From NCBI RefSeq assembly GCF_034674885.1, contig NZ_JAUCDS010000008.1, forward strand, positions 1 through 64,000: a DNA stretch of 64,000 nt. The letters run 5' to 3'. Source of the DNA: Castellaniella sp034674885. GTDB lineage: Bacteria > Pseudomonadota > Gammaproteobacteria > Burkholderiales > Burkholderiaceae_B. Positions within the stretch are counted from its first letter, which is position 1. Each line of letters starts with the position of its first letter. The position numbers and the translations under genes were made by a program. Below the pieces are notes generated by a model. That model searched no databases. It was not told where the DNA came from and saw only the letters and a program-made list of their open reading frames with translations. Of this stretch, positions 35,166 to 44,770 are shown piece after piece.

Positions 35166-36748
35166 CATCCCAGCATTTCTACGTCGGGGTCGGCTTCCAG
35201 CGGGGCCAGGCGCTCGATCTGCACGGCGGCGATCCGACGGCCTTCCAGGGCGGCGACCGTGAAACGGAAGGCGTCGTAGTCATGCACCAGTTCGCACTGG
35301 TCGCCCACGTCGGGCAGGCGCCCAAAGCGGCTGAGCAGGTAGCCGGCGATGGTGGAATATTCCTCGTCGTCATCCACCAGCCCATCGGTGTGCAGGATCT
35401 GTTCCAGGTGATGCAGGTCGGCCGCGCCATCGACACGCCAGCGCCCGCCCCCCTGGTCGATGATGTCCGGGGCCTCGTCCTCGTCGGGGAATTCGCCGGC
35501 GATGGCCTCGAAGATGTCGATGGGCGTGACTACCCCGACGATGGACCCGAATTCGTCGGCCACCAGCACCAGCAGGCCGTGCGATCGTTTGAGCGTTTCC
35601 ATCAGCGACAGGATCTGGATGGATTCATGCACGATGATGGGCTCGCGCAGGCGGGTTTCGCGGATGTGGCCGTGTTCCAGCAGATCGAGCAGCAGTTCCT
35701 TGGCCCGCCCCACGCCCACGACCTCGTCCAGGGTGCCCCGGCACACGGGGAAGAAGCTGTGCGGTTCCCGGATCAGCTGTTCGCGCAGGTCTTCCACTGG
35801 TGAATCCAGGTTGATCCACGACACGTCGGTGCGCGGGGTCATGACCGAATGCACGTTGCGGTCGCTGAGCGTGAGCACGCCGCTGACCATGTTGCGTTCC
35901 TCGTCGACGAAGGCCTGTATGGGCTGATCATGCGCCTGATCGGCTTCGGGTTCGGGGCTGGTCAGGGGCTTGCGCCCCAGCATCAGCAACACGGTCTCGG
36001 CCGTGCGTTCGCGCAGTGGCCGACGCAGTTCGGCGCGTCGCACGTTGCGCCTGGCCCACTGGTTCAGGGTTTCGATCAGGACCGAGAAGACGATGGCCGC
36101 ATACAGATAGCCCTTGGGCACCGCGAACTTGAAGCCGTCGGCCACCAGCGAGAAACCGATGGTCAGCAGGAATCCCAGGCACAGGATGACGACGGTCTGG
36201 TGCGCGTTGACGAAGGCGGTCAGCGGCTTGGAGGCCACCAGCATGATGGCCATGGCAATGATCACCGCCGCCATCATGATGACCAGGTGATCGACCATCC
36301 CGACGGCCGTGATGACGGAATCGATGGAGAAGACCGCGTCCAGGATCACGATCTGGGTGACGATGACCCAGAACCCGGCATGGATGCGCGACCCGGTGGC
36401 ATGCTGGGTGCGGCCTTCGATGCGGTCATGCAGCTCGAAGGTGCCTTTGAACAGCAGGAAGAACCCGCCCACGATCAGGATCAGGTCGCGCCCTGAAAAC
36501 CCCATGTCCCCGATGTGAAACAGGGGGGCGGTCAGCTTGACCAGGTGGGACATCAGGGTCAGCAGCAAGAGCCGCATGATCAGGGCCAGGCTCAGGCCCA
36601 GCACCCGCGCCCGGTCGCGTTCTTTGGGGGGCAGCTTATCGACCAGAATGGCGATAAAGACCAGATTGTCGATTCCCAGAACGATTTCCAGGACAATCAG
36701 GGTGAACAAGCCCACCCAGGCTGCCGGATCCAGCAACCATTCCATCAT
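35165..36748 (-). CDS. TerC-family membrane protein with CBS and CorC/HlyC domains
   Basis: A 527-aa inner-membrane protein. Residues 1-235 form a TerC domain with about seven membrane helices and the conserved acidic motifs EIVLGIDNLVF and DAVFSIDSVITA. A CBS pair (about 300-420, VMTPRTDVSWI) and a C-terminal CorC/HlyC transporter-associated domain (about 440-520) follow. TerC proteins are linked to metal handling, including manganese export. AAGGA lies five bases before the ATG. It starts 9 bp after suhB. Confidence 0.92.
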   Translation of the reverse strand: MMEWLLDPAAWVGLFTLIVLEIVLGIDNLVFIAILVDKLPPKERDRARVLGLSLALIMRLLLLTLMSHLVKLTAPLFHIGDMGFSGRDLILIVGGFFLLFKGTFELHDRIEGRTQHATGSRIHAGFWVIVTQIVILDAVFSIDSVITAVGMVDHLVIMMAAVIIAMAIMLVASKPLTAFVNAHQTVVILCLGFLLTIGFSLVADGFKFAVPKGYLYAAIVFSVLIETLNQWARRNVRRAELRRPLRERTAETVLLMLGRKPLTSPEPEADQAHDQPIQAFVDEERNMVSGVLTLSDRNVHSVMTPRTDVSWINLDSPVEDLREQLIREPHSFFPVCRGTLDEVVGVGRAKELLLDLLEHGHIRETRLREPIIVHESIQILSLMETLKRSHGLLVLVADEFGSIVGVVTPIDIFEAIAGEFPDEDEAPDIIDQGGGRWRVDGAADLHHLEQILHTDGLVDDDEEYSTIAGYLLSRFGRLPDVGDQCELVHDYDAFRFTVAALEGRRIAAVQIERLAPLEADPDVEMLG

Positions 36749-36757
36749 GTTTCCTTA

Positions 36758-37537
36758 TCAGGCCTGCAAGTGCGCCATCATCTGGGTGAATATCTTGGGC
36801 GCGGCGGCCAGCACATTGCCGGATTCCAGCCAGCCCTGTTCCCCATGGAAATCGGCCACCAGGCCGCCGGATTCCAGCACCAGCAGGCTGCCGGCCGCCA
36901 TGTCCCAGGGCTTCAGGCCGACGCCGCAGAAGCCTTCCAGGCGGCCGCTGGCCACCCAGGCCAGATCCAGCACCGTGGAACCCGTGCGCCGGGCGGCGGC
37001 GCAATCGGCCAGCAGCGGCACGAAGGGCGAATGCGCCGGCAGCGCGGTGGACTGCGGAATGTGCGAGGCCAGCAGGGCGTCGTGGTAGCGCACGCACGAG
37101 GACACCCGCACCCGACGGTCGTTCAGGAAGGCGCCGCTGCCGCGGCTGGCCGTGAACATTTCGTTGCGCGAGGGATCGTAGATCACCGCATGCGTCGCCT
37201 GGCCGCGCTGCATCAGGGCGATGGACACCGCGTAATGCTGGAATCCATGAATGAAGTTGGTGGTGCCATCCAGGGGGTCGATGATCCACTGGAATTCGGC
37301 GGCCGCGCTGCCCGATCCCGCGTGAGTACCCGATTCTTCGCCCAGGAAACCGTGTTCGGGATACGCTGTGCGTAAAATGTCGATAATGGATTCCTCGGCA
37401 GCCCGATCGACCTCGGTCACGTAGTCCTTGGGGCCTTTGCGCGCGACATTCAGGCGTTCAAGGTCGAGACTGGCTCGGTTGATGATGGCGCCTGCGCGGC
37501 GCGCCGCCTTGATGGCGGTGTTGAGCATCGGATGCAT
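36758..37537 (-). CDS. suhB: Inositol-1-monophosphatase family protein SuhB
   Basis: 259 aa. It begins MHPMLNTAIKAARRAG, very like E. coli SuhB, supporting ATG 37537. The metal and phosphate motifs are EVDRAAEESI, GEESGTH, IDPLDGTTNFIHGF and the C-terminal WDMAAGSLLVLESGG. It is known both as an inositol phosphatase and as a factor in rRNA transcription antitermination. It is divergent from trmJ and upstream of the TerC-family gene. Confidence 0.95.
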   Translation of the reverse strand: MHPMLNTAIKAARRAGAIINRASLDLERLNVARKGPKDYVTEVDRAAEESIIDILRTAYPEHGFLGEESGTHAGSGSAAAEFQWIIDPLDGTTNFIHGFQHYAVSIALMQRGQATHAVIYDPSRNEMFTASRGSGAFLNDRRVRVSSCVRYHDALLASHIPQSTALPAHSPFVPLLADCAAARRTGSTVLDLAWVASGRLEGFCGVGLKPWDMAAGSLLVLESGGLVADFHGEQGWLESGNVLAAAPKIFTQMMAHLQA

Positions 37538-37577
37538 AGGTTTCCAAAGATCACGGGTAACAAGTTCTCTATTTTAA

Positions 37578-38402
37578 ATGACTCTGCCAGTTTCCTCCGA
37601 TTCGCCCGCCAACGGGCCTGATCCCTTCGCCCGGGTGCGATTCATCATGGTCAGCCCCAGCCACCCCGGCAACGTGGGCTCGGCGGCACGCGCGATCAAA
37701 ACCATGGGGTTTCACGACCTGCACCTGGTCGCGCCCGCTGACCCCGACGTCCTGAGCCACCCCGACGCGCAGGCGCTGGCCAGCGGCGCCACCGACATCC
37801 TGGAACAGGCCGTCCTGCACGACAGCCTGGCCGATGCGCTGGGCCCCACGACCCTGGCCTTCGCCCTGACGGCGCGGGCCCGCGCCCTGGGCGCGCCGCC
37901 CTGCGACATCCGCGAGGCCGCCGTGCAATCGGCCGCCGTCCTGGCGAGCCCCGCATCGCAGGTCGCCATCGTGCTGGGCACGGAACGATCCGGCCTGTCC
38001 AACGAGGACATCCTGCTGTGCCAGCAGATCTGCCATATCCCGGCCAATCCGGAATACAGTTCCCTGAACGTGTCACAGGCGCTGCAGCTGGCCGCCTGGG
38101 AAATGCGCTACGCCCTGCTGCCCCTGACGCACCAGGCCCGGTTGCCCGACACGCACGGCCGCCACGACCCCGGCACCGACCCGGCCAGCAGCAGCCGGGT
38201 CCAGGCCATGCTGGATCATTTCGAACAGGCCCTGGTTGCCGTCGAATTCCTGGACCCGCAGCACCCGAAGAAACTGGTGCCCCGGATGCGCCAGATGTGG
38301 ACGCGCAACTGCCTGAGCGCCGACGAAGTGGACATGATGCGCGGCCTATGCACCGCCATGATCCGCACCGCCCGACTAGCCCATCCCCAGGACCCTGCCT
38401 GA
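37578..38402 (+). CDS. trmJ: tRNA (cytidine/uridine-2'-O-)-methyltransferase TrmJ
   Basis: A 274-aa SPOUT-class methyltransferase that makes 2'-O-methyl at tRNA position 32. N-terminal FIMVSPSHPGNVGSAARAIKTMGF and the trefoil-knot SAM site VAIVLGTERSGLSNEDILLCQ and IPANPEYSSLNVSQALQLAAWE are characteristic. A C-terminal helical extension contains KLVPRMRQMW. It ends 6 bp before cysE. Confidence 0.94.
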   Translation: MTLPVSSDSPANGPDPFARVRFIMVSPSHPGNVGSAARAIKTMGFHDLHLVAPADPDVLSHPDAQALASGATDILEQAVLHDSLADALGPTTLAFALTARARALGAPPCDIREAAVQSAAVLASPASQVAIVLGTERSGLSNEDILLCQQICHIPANPEYSSLNVSQALQLAAWEMRYALLPLTHQARLPDTHGRHDPGTDPASSSRVQAMLDHFEQALVAVEFLDPQHPKKLVPRMRQMWTRNCLSADEVDMMRGLCTAMIRTARLAHPQDPA

Positions 38403-38408
38403 ACCATC

Positions 38409-39329
38409 ATGTTTGAACAGCTTCGCGAAGAAATCGCCTGCATCCACGAGCGCGACCCGGCCGCCCGCAGCCGCATCGAGATCCTGACCTGCTATCCCGG
38501 CCTGCACGCCATCCTGATCCACCGCATGGCCCATGGCCTGTGGCGGCGCGGCTGGTACTGGGCAGGGCGCTTCGTCTCGCACCTGGGGCGGATGCTGACC
38601 GGCATCGAAATCCACCCCGGGGCGCTGATCGGGCGGCGCGTCTTCATCGACCACGGCTTTGGCGTGGTCATCGGCGAAACCGCCGAGATCGGCAACGACT
38701 GCACGATCTACCAGGGCGTCACTCTGGGCGGCACCCGCCTGTACAAAGGCGAAAAACGCCACCCCACCCTGGAAGAAGGCGTGGTGGTCGGCGCCGGTGC
38801 CCAGATCCTGGGGGGGTTCACCGTGGGCGCCCACGCCCGCATTGGATCCAATGCCGTAGTGATCAAGCCGGTGCCCGCCGGGGCGACGGCAGTCGGCAAT
38901 CCGGCCCGCATCATCCTGCCGCAGGACCACACATCGGAAGCCCCCGCCTCCGACGCAGCGACCTCTGGCGCGTCCGCTGCCGCAGCCGTGCAGGACGGCG
39001 CGCCTCAGGCGCCATCCGCGCCGCCGACCCGAGACGACCTGCCCTGCCAATCAGATTGGGCAGCCAAGCCGTTGCAGGACCTGCTGCAGCGCGGCCGCCA
39101 GGGCGAAGACGCCGGCGCCGCCGACCGCCCGGAGGATTTCGCACCCTACGGCGTGGGCCGTTCGGACGACGACCCCCTGGTGAAAGTGCTGCACGAACTG
39201 ATCAACCATACGGCCCAGCAGGATCAGCGCATCCACCGGCTGTGCCAGGCCATGGAAGACCTGGGCCAACGCGTCGAAAATGGCCAGCGGCCGCTGGATG
39301 TGGAACGCCTGAACCGGATGGTGGACTAA
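38409..39329 (+). CDS. cysE: Serine O-acetyltransferase with C-terminal extension
   Basis: 306 aa. Residues 1-175 form an EpsC-type serine acetyltransferase (acetyl-CoA plus L-serine to O-acetylserine, for cysteine synthesis): the left-handed beta-helix hexapeptides run from ALIGRRVFIDHGFGVVIGE to VGAHARIGSNAVVIKPV, with catalytic D and H in IDHGFG. About 130 further residues (Ala/Asp-rich, ending RLNRMVD) are unusual for the short type and have no domain I recognise. They contain a heptad-like stretch (HELINHTAQQDQRIHRLCQAM). Confidence 0.92.
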   Translation: MFEQLREEIACIHERDPAARSRIEILTCYPGLHAILIHRMAHGLWRRGWYWAGRFVSHLGRMLTGIEIHPGALIGRRVFIDHGFGVVIGETAEIGNDCTIYQGVTLGGTRLYKGEKRHPTLEEGVVVGAGAQILGGFTVGAHARIGSNAVVIKPVPAGATAVGNPARIILPQDHTSEAPASDAATSGASAAAAVQDGAPQAPSAPPTRDDLPCQSDWAAKPLQDLLQRGRQGEDAGAADRPEDFAPYGVGRSDDDPLVKVLHELINHTAQQDQRIHRLCQAMEDLGQRVENGQRPLDVERLNRMVD

Positions 39330-39336
39330 GAACCCA

Positions 39337-40188
39337 TCAGCCGCCGTTGGCCGCTGCGCGCGGCGCCGTCGACTCGTCGATGGTCCGCACTTCGCGCAGC
39401 GGAATCGGGCTGCGCAGGCCGGCGTCCCGCAGCACCTGCGGCGCCTGGCGCTGCAGGTCGAACCGCACATCCCAGTATTTGTCCGACAGCGTCCACAGCC
39501 GGATGTTCAGCATGACGGCGCTGTCGCGGTATTCCATCACCATGACCTGAGGCGCCGGGTCCTTCAGCACGTCGGCATGCCGGTCCGCGAGGCCTTGCAA
39601 GGTCGCCAGCGCTGCGTCCAGATCATCGCCCTGGCGCACCCCCACCATCATGTCCAGGCGGCGTGTCGAATTGCGGCTGTAGTTGACGATGGGATTGCCC
39701 CAGACCAGGGAATTGGGCAGCAGCAGGTGGATGCCGTCGGCCTGCACCAGCCGCGTCATGAACAGGCCGATTTCATCGACCGTGCCCAGGCCCTTGCCTT
39801 CGACCGAGACGAATTCGCCCGCCCGCACCGGGCGCAGCAGCAGCAACATGATGCCGGCCGCGAAATTCTGCAAGGTGCCCTGCAAGGCCAGGCCGATGGC
39901 CAGGGCGGAAGCACCCAGCATGGCCACCAGGCTGGCGGTCTGCACACCCAGTCTGGCCAGCACGGCCAGCAGCACGACGGTGCGCACGGTCCAGACGGTC
40001 ACGCTGCGCAGGATGGGGATGACGGTGGGATCGATGCGCGCGGAATGATCCGCCAGGCGGCGCACCAGTCGACCGAGCATGTTCGAGATCATCCAGCCGA
40101 TCACCAGAATGAGCAGCGTGACCAGCAGATGCACGGCGGCGTCTTGGAAATCCGGCATGGACGCCCAGAAGGCTTTGAATTGTTCCAT
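39337..40188 (-). CDS. Small-conductance mechanosensitive channel, MscS family
   Basis: About 283 aa. Three N-terminal membrane segments are followed by the pore-lining helix and beta domain signature AIGLALQGTLQNFAAGIMLLLLRPVRAGEFVSVEG, then the cytoplasmic vestibule (LPNSLVWGNPIVNYSRN). It opens under membrane tension to release solutes. ATG 40188 (MEQFKAF) fits MscS N-termini; a GTG at 40218 is an alternative. It lies 39 bp after the histidine kinase gene. Confidence 0.92.
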   Translation of the reverse strand: MEQFKAFWASMPDFQDAAVHLLVTLLILVIGWMISNMLGRLVRRLADHSARIDPTVIPILRSVTVWTVRTVVLLAVLARLGVQTASLVAMLGASALAIGLALQGTLQNFAAGIMLLLLRPVRAGEFVSVEGKGLGTVDEIGLFMTRLVQADGIHLLLPNSLVWGNPIVNYSRNSTRRLDMMVGVRQGDDLDAALATLQGLADRHADVLKDPAPQVMVMEYRDSAVMLNIRLWTLSDKYWDVRFDLQRQAPQVLRDAGLRSPIPLREVRTIDESTAPRAAANGG

Positions 40189-40227
40189 GGTGTAGGCCAC
40201 TGTCCTGTTGAAAAACACCGTGTGATT

Positions 40228-41952
40228 TTACCGTGCCGATCGATCCTCGCCTTCTGTCCGTGGGGCCTGCAGCGGCAATCTCAGGCTGAACCGGCTGCCC
40301 TGCCCGACCTGGCTGTCGAGTTTGATCCGCCCCCCCAGCAACCCCGTCACCAGGGTATGAGTGATGTGCAGACCCAGGCCCGATCCCCCCTGCCCCAGGC
40401 GCGTAGAAAAAAAGGGGTCGAAGATCCGTTTCTGGTCATCCGAGGCAATGCCGCAGCCATCATCGATCACGGACAGGCACACGATGCCTGCATTGTCTGA
40501 TGGGCCCGCGACCAGACGGATCAGGCCGGCATCACGTCCCTCGAAGGCATGAATCAAGGCATTGTTGATCAGGTTCATCAGCACCTGCCCCAGAGGGCCG
40601 GGGAAGCTGTCGAGCACCAGCCCATCGGGGATGTCGTCCTGCAGGCTGATCCGGGTCTTGCGCACCGCCGGGCTCATGGTCATGACGACTTCCCGGACCA
40701 GCACCCGCAGATCGAAGCGCCGGCGCTGGTAGCTGGTCTGGTCGGCGGACAACTGTTTGAAGCCGCCGATGAGTTCGGCCGCCCGCACCAGATTGCGCTC
40801 GATGATCTGGCTGCCTTCCTCGACGTCGTCCAGGTAGCGGGCCAACGCGCTGCGGGTCAGGCCGGATTCCGTCTGCGCCCGGAAGCCGCGATGCGCCCGG
40901 GCCAGGGTCGAGGCCACAGTCACGGCATTGCCAATGGGGGTGTTCAGTTCATGCGCCACGCCAGCCACCAGGGCGCCCAGGGATGCCAGTTTTTCGTTTT
41001 GCAGGAGCTCTTCCTGTGTGTGGCGCAGCCGGTCCAGCGTCGATTGCAGTTCCACCGTGCGTTCTCGCACGCGGCGCTCCAGGCTGGCGTTCAGGTTCCT
41101 GATTTCCTGTTCCCGCAGCTTGCTTTCGGTGATGTCCAGTTCGATGCCGTCGAACACCAGATGGCCGTTGTCCAGGCGCCGGGGGGACGAGGCGATCAGA
41201 AACCAGCGCTGGCGGCCATCGGGCAGAGTCGAACAGATCTCGAACCTGAAATCGGACATGTCCGCCAGGCACTGGCGCTGCCGCGCCAGCAGGCGTTCAC
41301 GGGTGTCCGGGGAAACCTGCCCGTAGATCAATTCCGGCGACCGCAAGGCATCCGCAGCGCAGACCCCATGCAGGTGCCAGACGCCTTCGCTGAGATAGGT
41401 GAATTTCCGGGTATCGCCCGTGGGGCCGCAATCCACCTGGTACACCATGCTGTCAGGCAGATTGTTGCTGATCGCGGCCAGCCGATCCTGGCTTTCGCGC
41501 AAGCGTTCCTGGGTCTGGCGCAGCGACGTCACATCGATGTGCGTACCCACGGTGCGACCCAGCGACCTGCCCTGTTCATCCCTCAGGGTGGTGCCGCGCG
41601 ACCAGACCCAGACCCAGCCGCCGCCGGCATGGGCCATGCGAAATTCGCTTTCATACATGTCCGTCGTATCCGAGGCCAGATAATCCGCAAAACTGCGGCG
41701 GGCCTGCTCCCGATCATCCGGATGCAGAAAGTCGAGCCAGACCGTTGCCAGGTTTTCCTGAGCCTGGCCGGCAAAAGCCGCCGGGTCCAGCCCCAGCATG
41801 CTGAAGTATTCCGGGCTGCACCACAGATGGTTGCGTCCCGCGTCCCATTCCCAGACACCGGTATTGGACACGCGGGCCAGCGCGGCAAAACGTTCGCTTT
41901 CCCGGCGGGAATCATCCTGCGGGCCCAGGGAGGCAAGGTCGGTAGCGATCAT
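40228..41952 (-). CDS. PAS-domain sensor histidine kinase
   Basis: About 574 aa. Two PAS/PAC modules (about 25-140 and 150-280) precede a coiled linker, a HisKA-type dimerisation helix with H in AGVAHELNTPIGN (about 330-342), and an HATPase domain with N-box NLINNALIHAFEG, G1 DDGCGI and G2 GSGLGLHI. It has no membrane segment, so it is probably cytoplasmic. ATG 41952 is preferred, with AGGA seven bases upstream; a longer frame begins at 42030 inside the upstream gene. It is encoded just after the REC-GGDEF-EAL protein, its likely partner. Confidence 0.93.
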   Translation of the reverse strand: MIATDLASLGPQDDSRRESERFAALARVSNTGVWEWDAGRNHLWCSPEYFSMLGLDPAAFAGQAQENLATVWLDFLHPDDREQARRSFADYLASDTTDMYESEFRMAHAGGGWVWVWSRGTTLRDEQGRSLGRTVGTHIDVTSLRQTQERLRESQDRLAAISNNLPDSMVYQVDCGPTGDTRKFTYLSEGVWHLHGVCAADALRSPELIYGQVSPDTRERLLARQRQCLADMSDFRFEICSTLPDGRQRWFLIASSPRRLDNGHLVFDGIELDITESKLREQEIRNLNASLERRVRERTVELQSTLDRLRHTQEELLQNEKLASLGALVAGVAHELNTPIGNAVTVASTLARAHRGFRAQTESGLTRSALARYLDDVEEGSQIIERNLVRAAELIGGFKQLSADQTSYQRRRFDLRVLVREVVMTMSPAVRKTRISLQDDIPDGLVLDSFPGPLGQVLMNLINNALIHAFEGRDAGLIRLVAGPSDNAGIVCLSVIDDGCGIASDDQKRIFDPFFSTRLGQGGSGLGLHITHTLVTGLLGGRIKLDSQVGQGSRFSLRLPLQAPRTEGEDRSAR

Positions 41953-41996
41953 GATTCCATCCTGGTGAGATTCGCTGGCCAGCGAACAGCCGGTGT

Positions 41997-44207
41997 TCAG
42001 ATGCCGGCTGCCTGCCGACCAGCCAGCCATTGCCGAAATGCCGCATCGTCCAGCGGCCGGGAAAACAAGTAGCCCTGGCCTTCCTCGCAGCCCGAGGCCT
42101 GCAAGGCTTCGCGCTGCGAGGGCGTTTCTATGCCCTCGGCGATCGTGTGCACCCGCAGGTGCCGGGCCAGCGCAATAACGGTACGGGCGATGCCGAAACG
42201 ATCGTCCCCGTCCTGAGGCCCGCTGACGAAGCTGCGGTCGATCTTCAGCCGGTCCAGGCTGAGACGCTGGATGACGCTGAGCGACGAATACCCCGTACCG
42301 AAATCGTCCATGGCCACCCGGATGCCCCGGGCGCGCAGCGCATCCAGGCGCGCGGCCAGCACATCGACGTTGCCGATGGCCACTGATTCCGTCAATTCGA
42401 TTTCCACCTGTTCCCCCGGCACGCCGATTTCATTCAGGATGGACAGCAGCCCGCGCACGAAATTCGGCTCTGCGAATTGCACGTGGGACACATTCACCGC
42501 CACCCGGAAATCATCGCCCACCAGCCCGGCCAGGGATTTGCGCCACTTCAGGGCAGTGCGAAACACCCATTCGCCAATCGGAATCATCAGGCCGGATTGT
42601 TCGGCCAGGGGAATGAAGCGATCGGGAGGAATGAACTGGCCATCGGGAGTCTCCCAGCGCAGCAGGCATTCCGCCCCCACGACGCGCTCGTCTCGCAGGC
42701 GGATGAAGGGCTGATACTGCAGAAACAGGTGTTCCGCCGAAAACGATGCCCGCAAGCGATTGAGCATCTGGATGCGATCCCGGGCCGCATCCGCCTGGGC
42801 AGCCTCGAACATCATGAATTTGCCCCGCTGGAAGCGTTTGGCCTGCTTCAGGGCTGCCCCGGCGTTCTTCAGGACCGCCACCCCCGGCTGGCCATCGCCC
42901 TGCAGGCGCACCAGGCCCGCCGTGGCCGACAGGCGCAAGGGTTCGCCGCCCGCCATCTCGAACGGTTCGGCAAAGACCCGCGCGATATGATCTGCCGTCA
43001 CCTGATCGGCAGGCCCGTACAGGCCAAACAGATCGCCGCCCAGCCTGGCCACCATGGTTTCCGCCGGGAAGGCCAGCCGCAGTTTGCGGGCGGCCGCCTG
43101 CAGCACGGCATCGCCGTAGCTGTCGTCCAGGATGCTGTTGATCTCGGAAAAATTATCCAGATCCACCAGCGCCAGGACATTCACCCCGGCAGCCTGGGCA
43201 TCGATCGCGGCCACCATGGCATTGCGATTGGGCAGATGCACCAGGACGTCCTGGTAGGCCAGGTCGTTGATATCCAGGTACAACTGCAGATTTTCAAAGG
43301 CGATGGAGATGTTGCCGCAGAAGACTTCCAGCAGCCGCCGTTCGAGTTCCGACAAGGGGCCGGGCACATCGACGAAGGCGGCCAGGACCTGCCCGCCCCG
43401 CCCGGAGAAAAACAGGCCAACCCCACCATCGAAACAATGCTGCCGGGTATCCAGCACGTGCTGCAGGCAGCCCCTGACGCGCCCATCGGGCACATCGCGC
43501 AGGGCCATGCCCACCCAGGCATCGTAGTGGCCCGCCGCCGCCAAAATGTAGGGATGCGAGCCGGGTTCCGGCAGGACGGCACACACCAGACATTCAGCAC
43601 TGACCTTCAGCACGGCGCACAGCTGGGTCACGATGCCGGCCGCGAATTTCTTCATGCCGACCGGCCTGCCCAGTTCCGCCGTGGCCGACAGTACCTGTTC
43701 CAGCCCGCGGCGGCTGGATTCCAGCTGCCGGATCTGAGCGTAGGAGCGCACCGCCATGGTCAGGCTGGTGAACAGGCGCACCTGGGTCAGTTCGGATTTG
43801 GTCTTGTAGTCGTTGATGTCATACAGCCGGATCGTGTCGATTTCAGGCGCATAGCCCGGCTGCCCCGTGCGCAGGATGACGCGGATCATCGAGTTGCCCA
43901 GATCCTCGCGGATCCGGCGCACCAGCTGCAGGCCTTCGTCGTTGCTGCCCATGACGACATCGATCAGCGCCACCGCAAAATCATCGCGCCCAGCCAGGAA
44001 TTCGATCGCCTGCGCCGCAGAACTGGCATGGCTGAATTCAAGCGCACGGCCCTCGACTTCCACGTCCTTCAAGGCCAGCCGCGTCGCGGCATGGACATCG
44101 GGCTCGTCATCGACCACCAGCACCTGCCAGACCTGCATGGGCGGTGGTTCCACCGGCCCGCCAGGTTCTTCCATGAAGGCGAAGGCCTCATCATCACTAT
44201 GCGCCAT
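41997..44207 (-). CDS. REC - DUF3369-like - degenerate GGDEF - EAL response regulator
   Basis: 736 aa. A receiver domain (about 27-145, acceptor D83 in ALIDVVMGS) is followed by a helical/GAF-like region. A GGDEF domain has the degenerate active site ARLGGDLFGLYG in place of GG(D/E)EF, so cyclase activity is unlikely. An EAL domain (about 490-730) keeps the main phosphodiesterase residues: glutamate of ECLLRWE, NVSHVQF, ELTES, DDFGTGYSSL, DRLKIDRSFV and EGIETPSQ. It likely hydrolyses c-di-GMP, possibly controlled by the adjacent histidine kinase. AGAGG precedes ATG 44207. Confidence 0.93.
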   Translation of the reverse strand: MAHSDDEAFAFMEEPGGPVEPPPMQVWQVLVVDDEPDVHAATRLALKDVEVEGRALEFSHASSAAQAIEFLAGRDDFAVALIDVVMGSNDEGLQLVRRIREDLGNSMIRVILRTGQPGYAPEIDTIRLYDINDYKTKSELTQVRLFTSLTMAVRSYAQIRQLESSRRGLEQVLSATAELGRPVGMKKFAAGIVTQLCAVLKVSAECLVCAVLPEPGSHPYILAAAGHYDAWVGMALRDVPDGRVRGCLQHVLDTRQHCFDGGVGLFFSGRGGQVLAAFVDVPGPLSELERRLLEVFCGNISIAFENLQLYLDINDLAYQDVLVHLPNRNAMVAAIDAQAAGVNVLALVDLDNFSEINSILDDSYGDAVLQAAARKLRLAFPAETMVARLGGDLFGLYGPADQVTADHIARVFAEPFEMAGGEPLRLSATAGLVRLQGDGQPGVAVLKNAGAALKQAKRFQRGKFMMFEAAQADAARDRIQMLNRLRASFSAEHLFLQYQPFIRLRDERVVGAECLLRWETPDGQFIPPDRFIPLAEQSGLMIPIGEWVFRTALKWRKSLAGLVGDDFRVAVNVSHVQFAEPNFVRGLLSILNEIGVPGEQVEIELTESVAIGNVDVLAARLDALRARGIRVAMDDFGTGYSSLSVIQRLSLDRLKIDRSFVSGPQDGDDRFGIARTVIALARHLRVHTIAEGIETPSQREALQASGCEEGQGYLFSRPLDDAAFRQWLAGRQAAGI

Positions 44208-44770
44208 GGAACCTCTTTGATTTTTATAGGGCTTTCCCCGCTGTTCGACAGCCAGGCAGCGATGCGGACAAGGTTACATCAAGGCAATGGCCCCCATTTC
44301 AGCAAGGAAATGGCACTCTTCGGCCCCATGCGGCAGATTTATCCACGCGGCTTGTGGACAAACCCATGGACAAGCTGCGGGTTATCCCTGAATCTTCTGT
44401 CTGATCAAAGACTTGAATGCACCGCACAAATATTGCCCGGCGTGCTGCACTTGTCCACGAAAATTGTGGACAAGGTTAGGGATAAGCGAGGTTGGTTCCG
44501 GGAGGTTCTGTTTGAGATCAAAGGGTTGGGGTGGATGGGGTGCGGGGTGATCGGGGGTATGGGGTGAGGCACCTACGGCAAACGCTGGAGGAAGCGATCC
44601 TGCTGGCGGGCTGAGTTGGCCTCGTGACGATCGGATGCGGATCGTCCAGAACACGGATACTTGCCGAAGCCAGAGCAACAGGCTCGGCACGAGTCCGCTG
44701 GCGCAACCATCCGCGCTTTGGCCCGATCTAGCCGAACGCCCCTGACCCGGCCATCACGAAAACTGCGCAA
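44208..44770. other. Intergenic region with a cluster of DnaA-box-like 9-mers
   Basis: 563 bp without a convincing gene. Between 44339 and 44485 I see six sites close to TTATNCACA: TTATCCACG (44339), TGTGGACAA (44353), TTATCCCTG (44382), TTGTCCACG (44451), TGTGGACAA (44465), and a reverse TTATCCCTA (44478-44486). Two of them form a perfect dyad TTGTCCAC-N7-GTGGACAA. The remaining part up to the CRISPR array (44500-44770) shows nothing I can name. Confidence 0.5.

Noticed and set aside
41953..42030. Longer start of the histidine kinase at 42030
   Set aside because: It would overlap the upstream gene by 34 bp and lacks a ribosome site, whereas ATG 41952 has AGGA at a good distance.
44339..44486. 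Chromosomal replication origin
   Set aside because: DnaA-like boxes are present, but there is no dnaA, dnaN or similar neighbour and no AT-rich unwinding stretch, so I keep it only as a site cluster.
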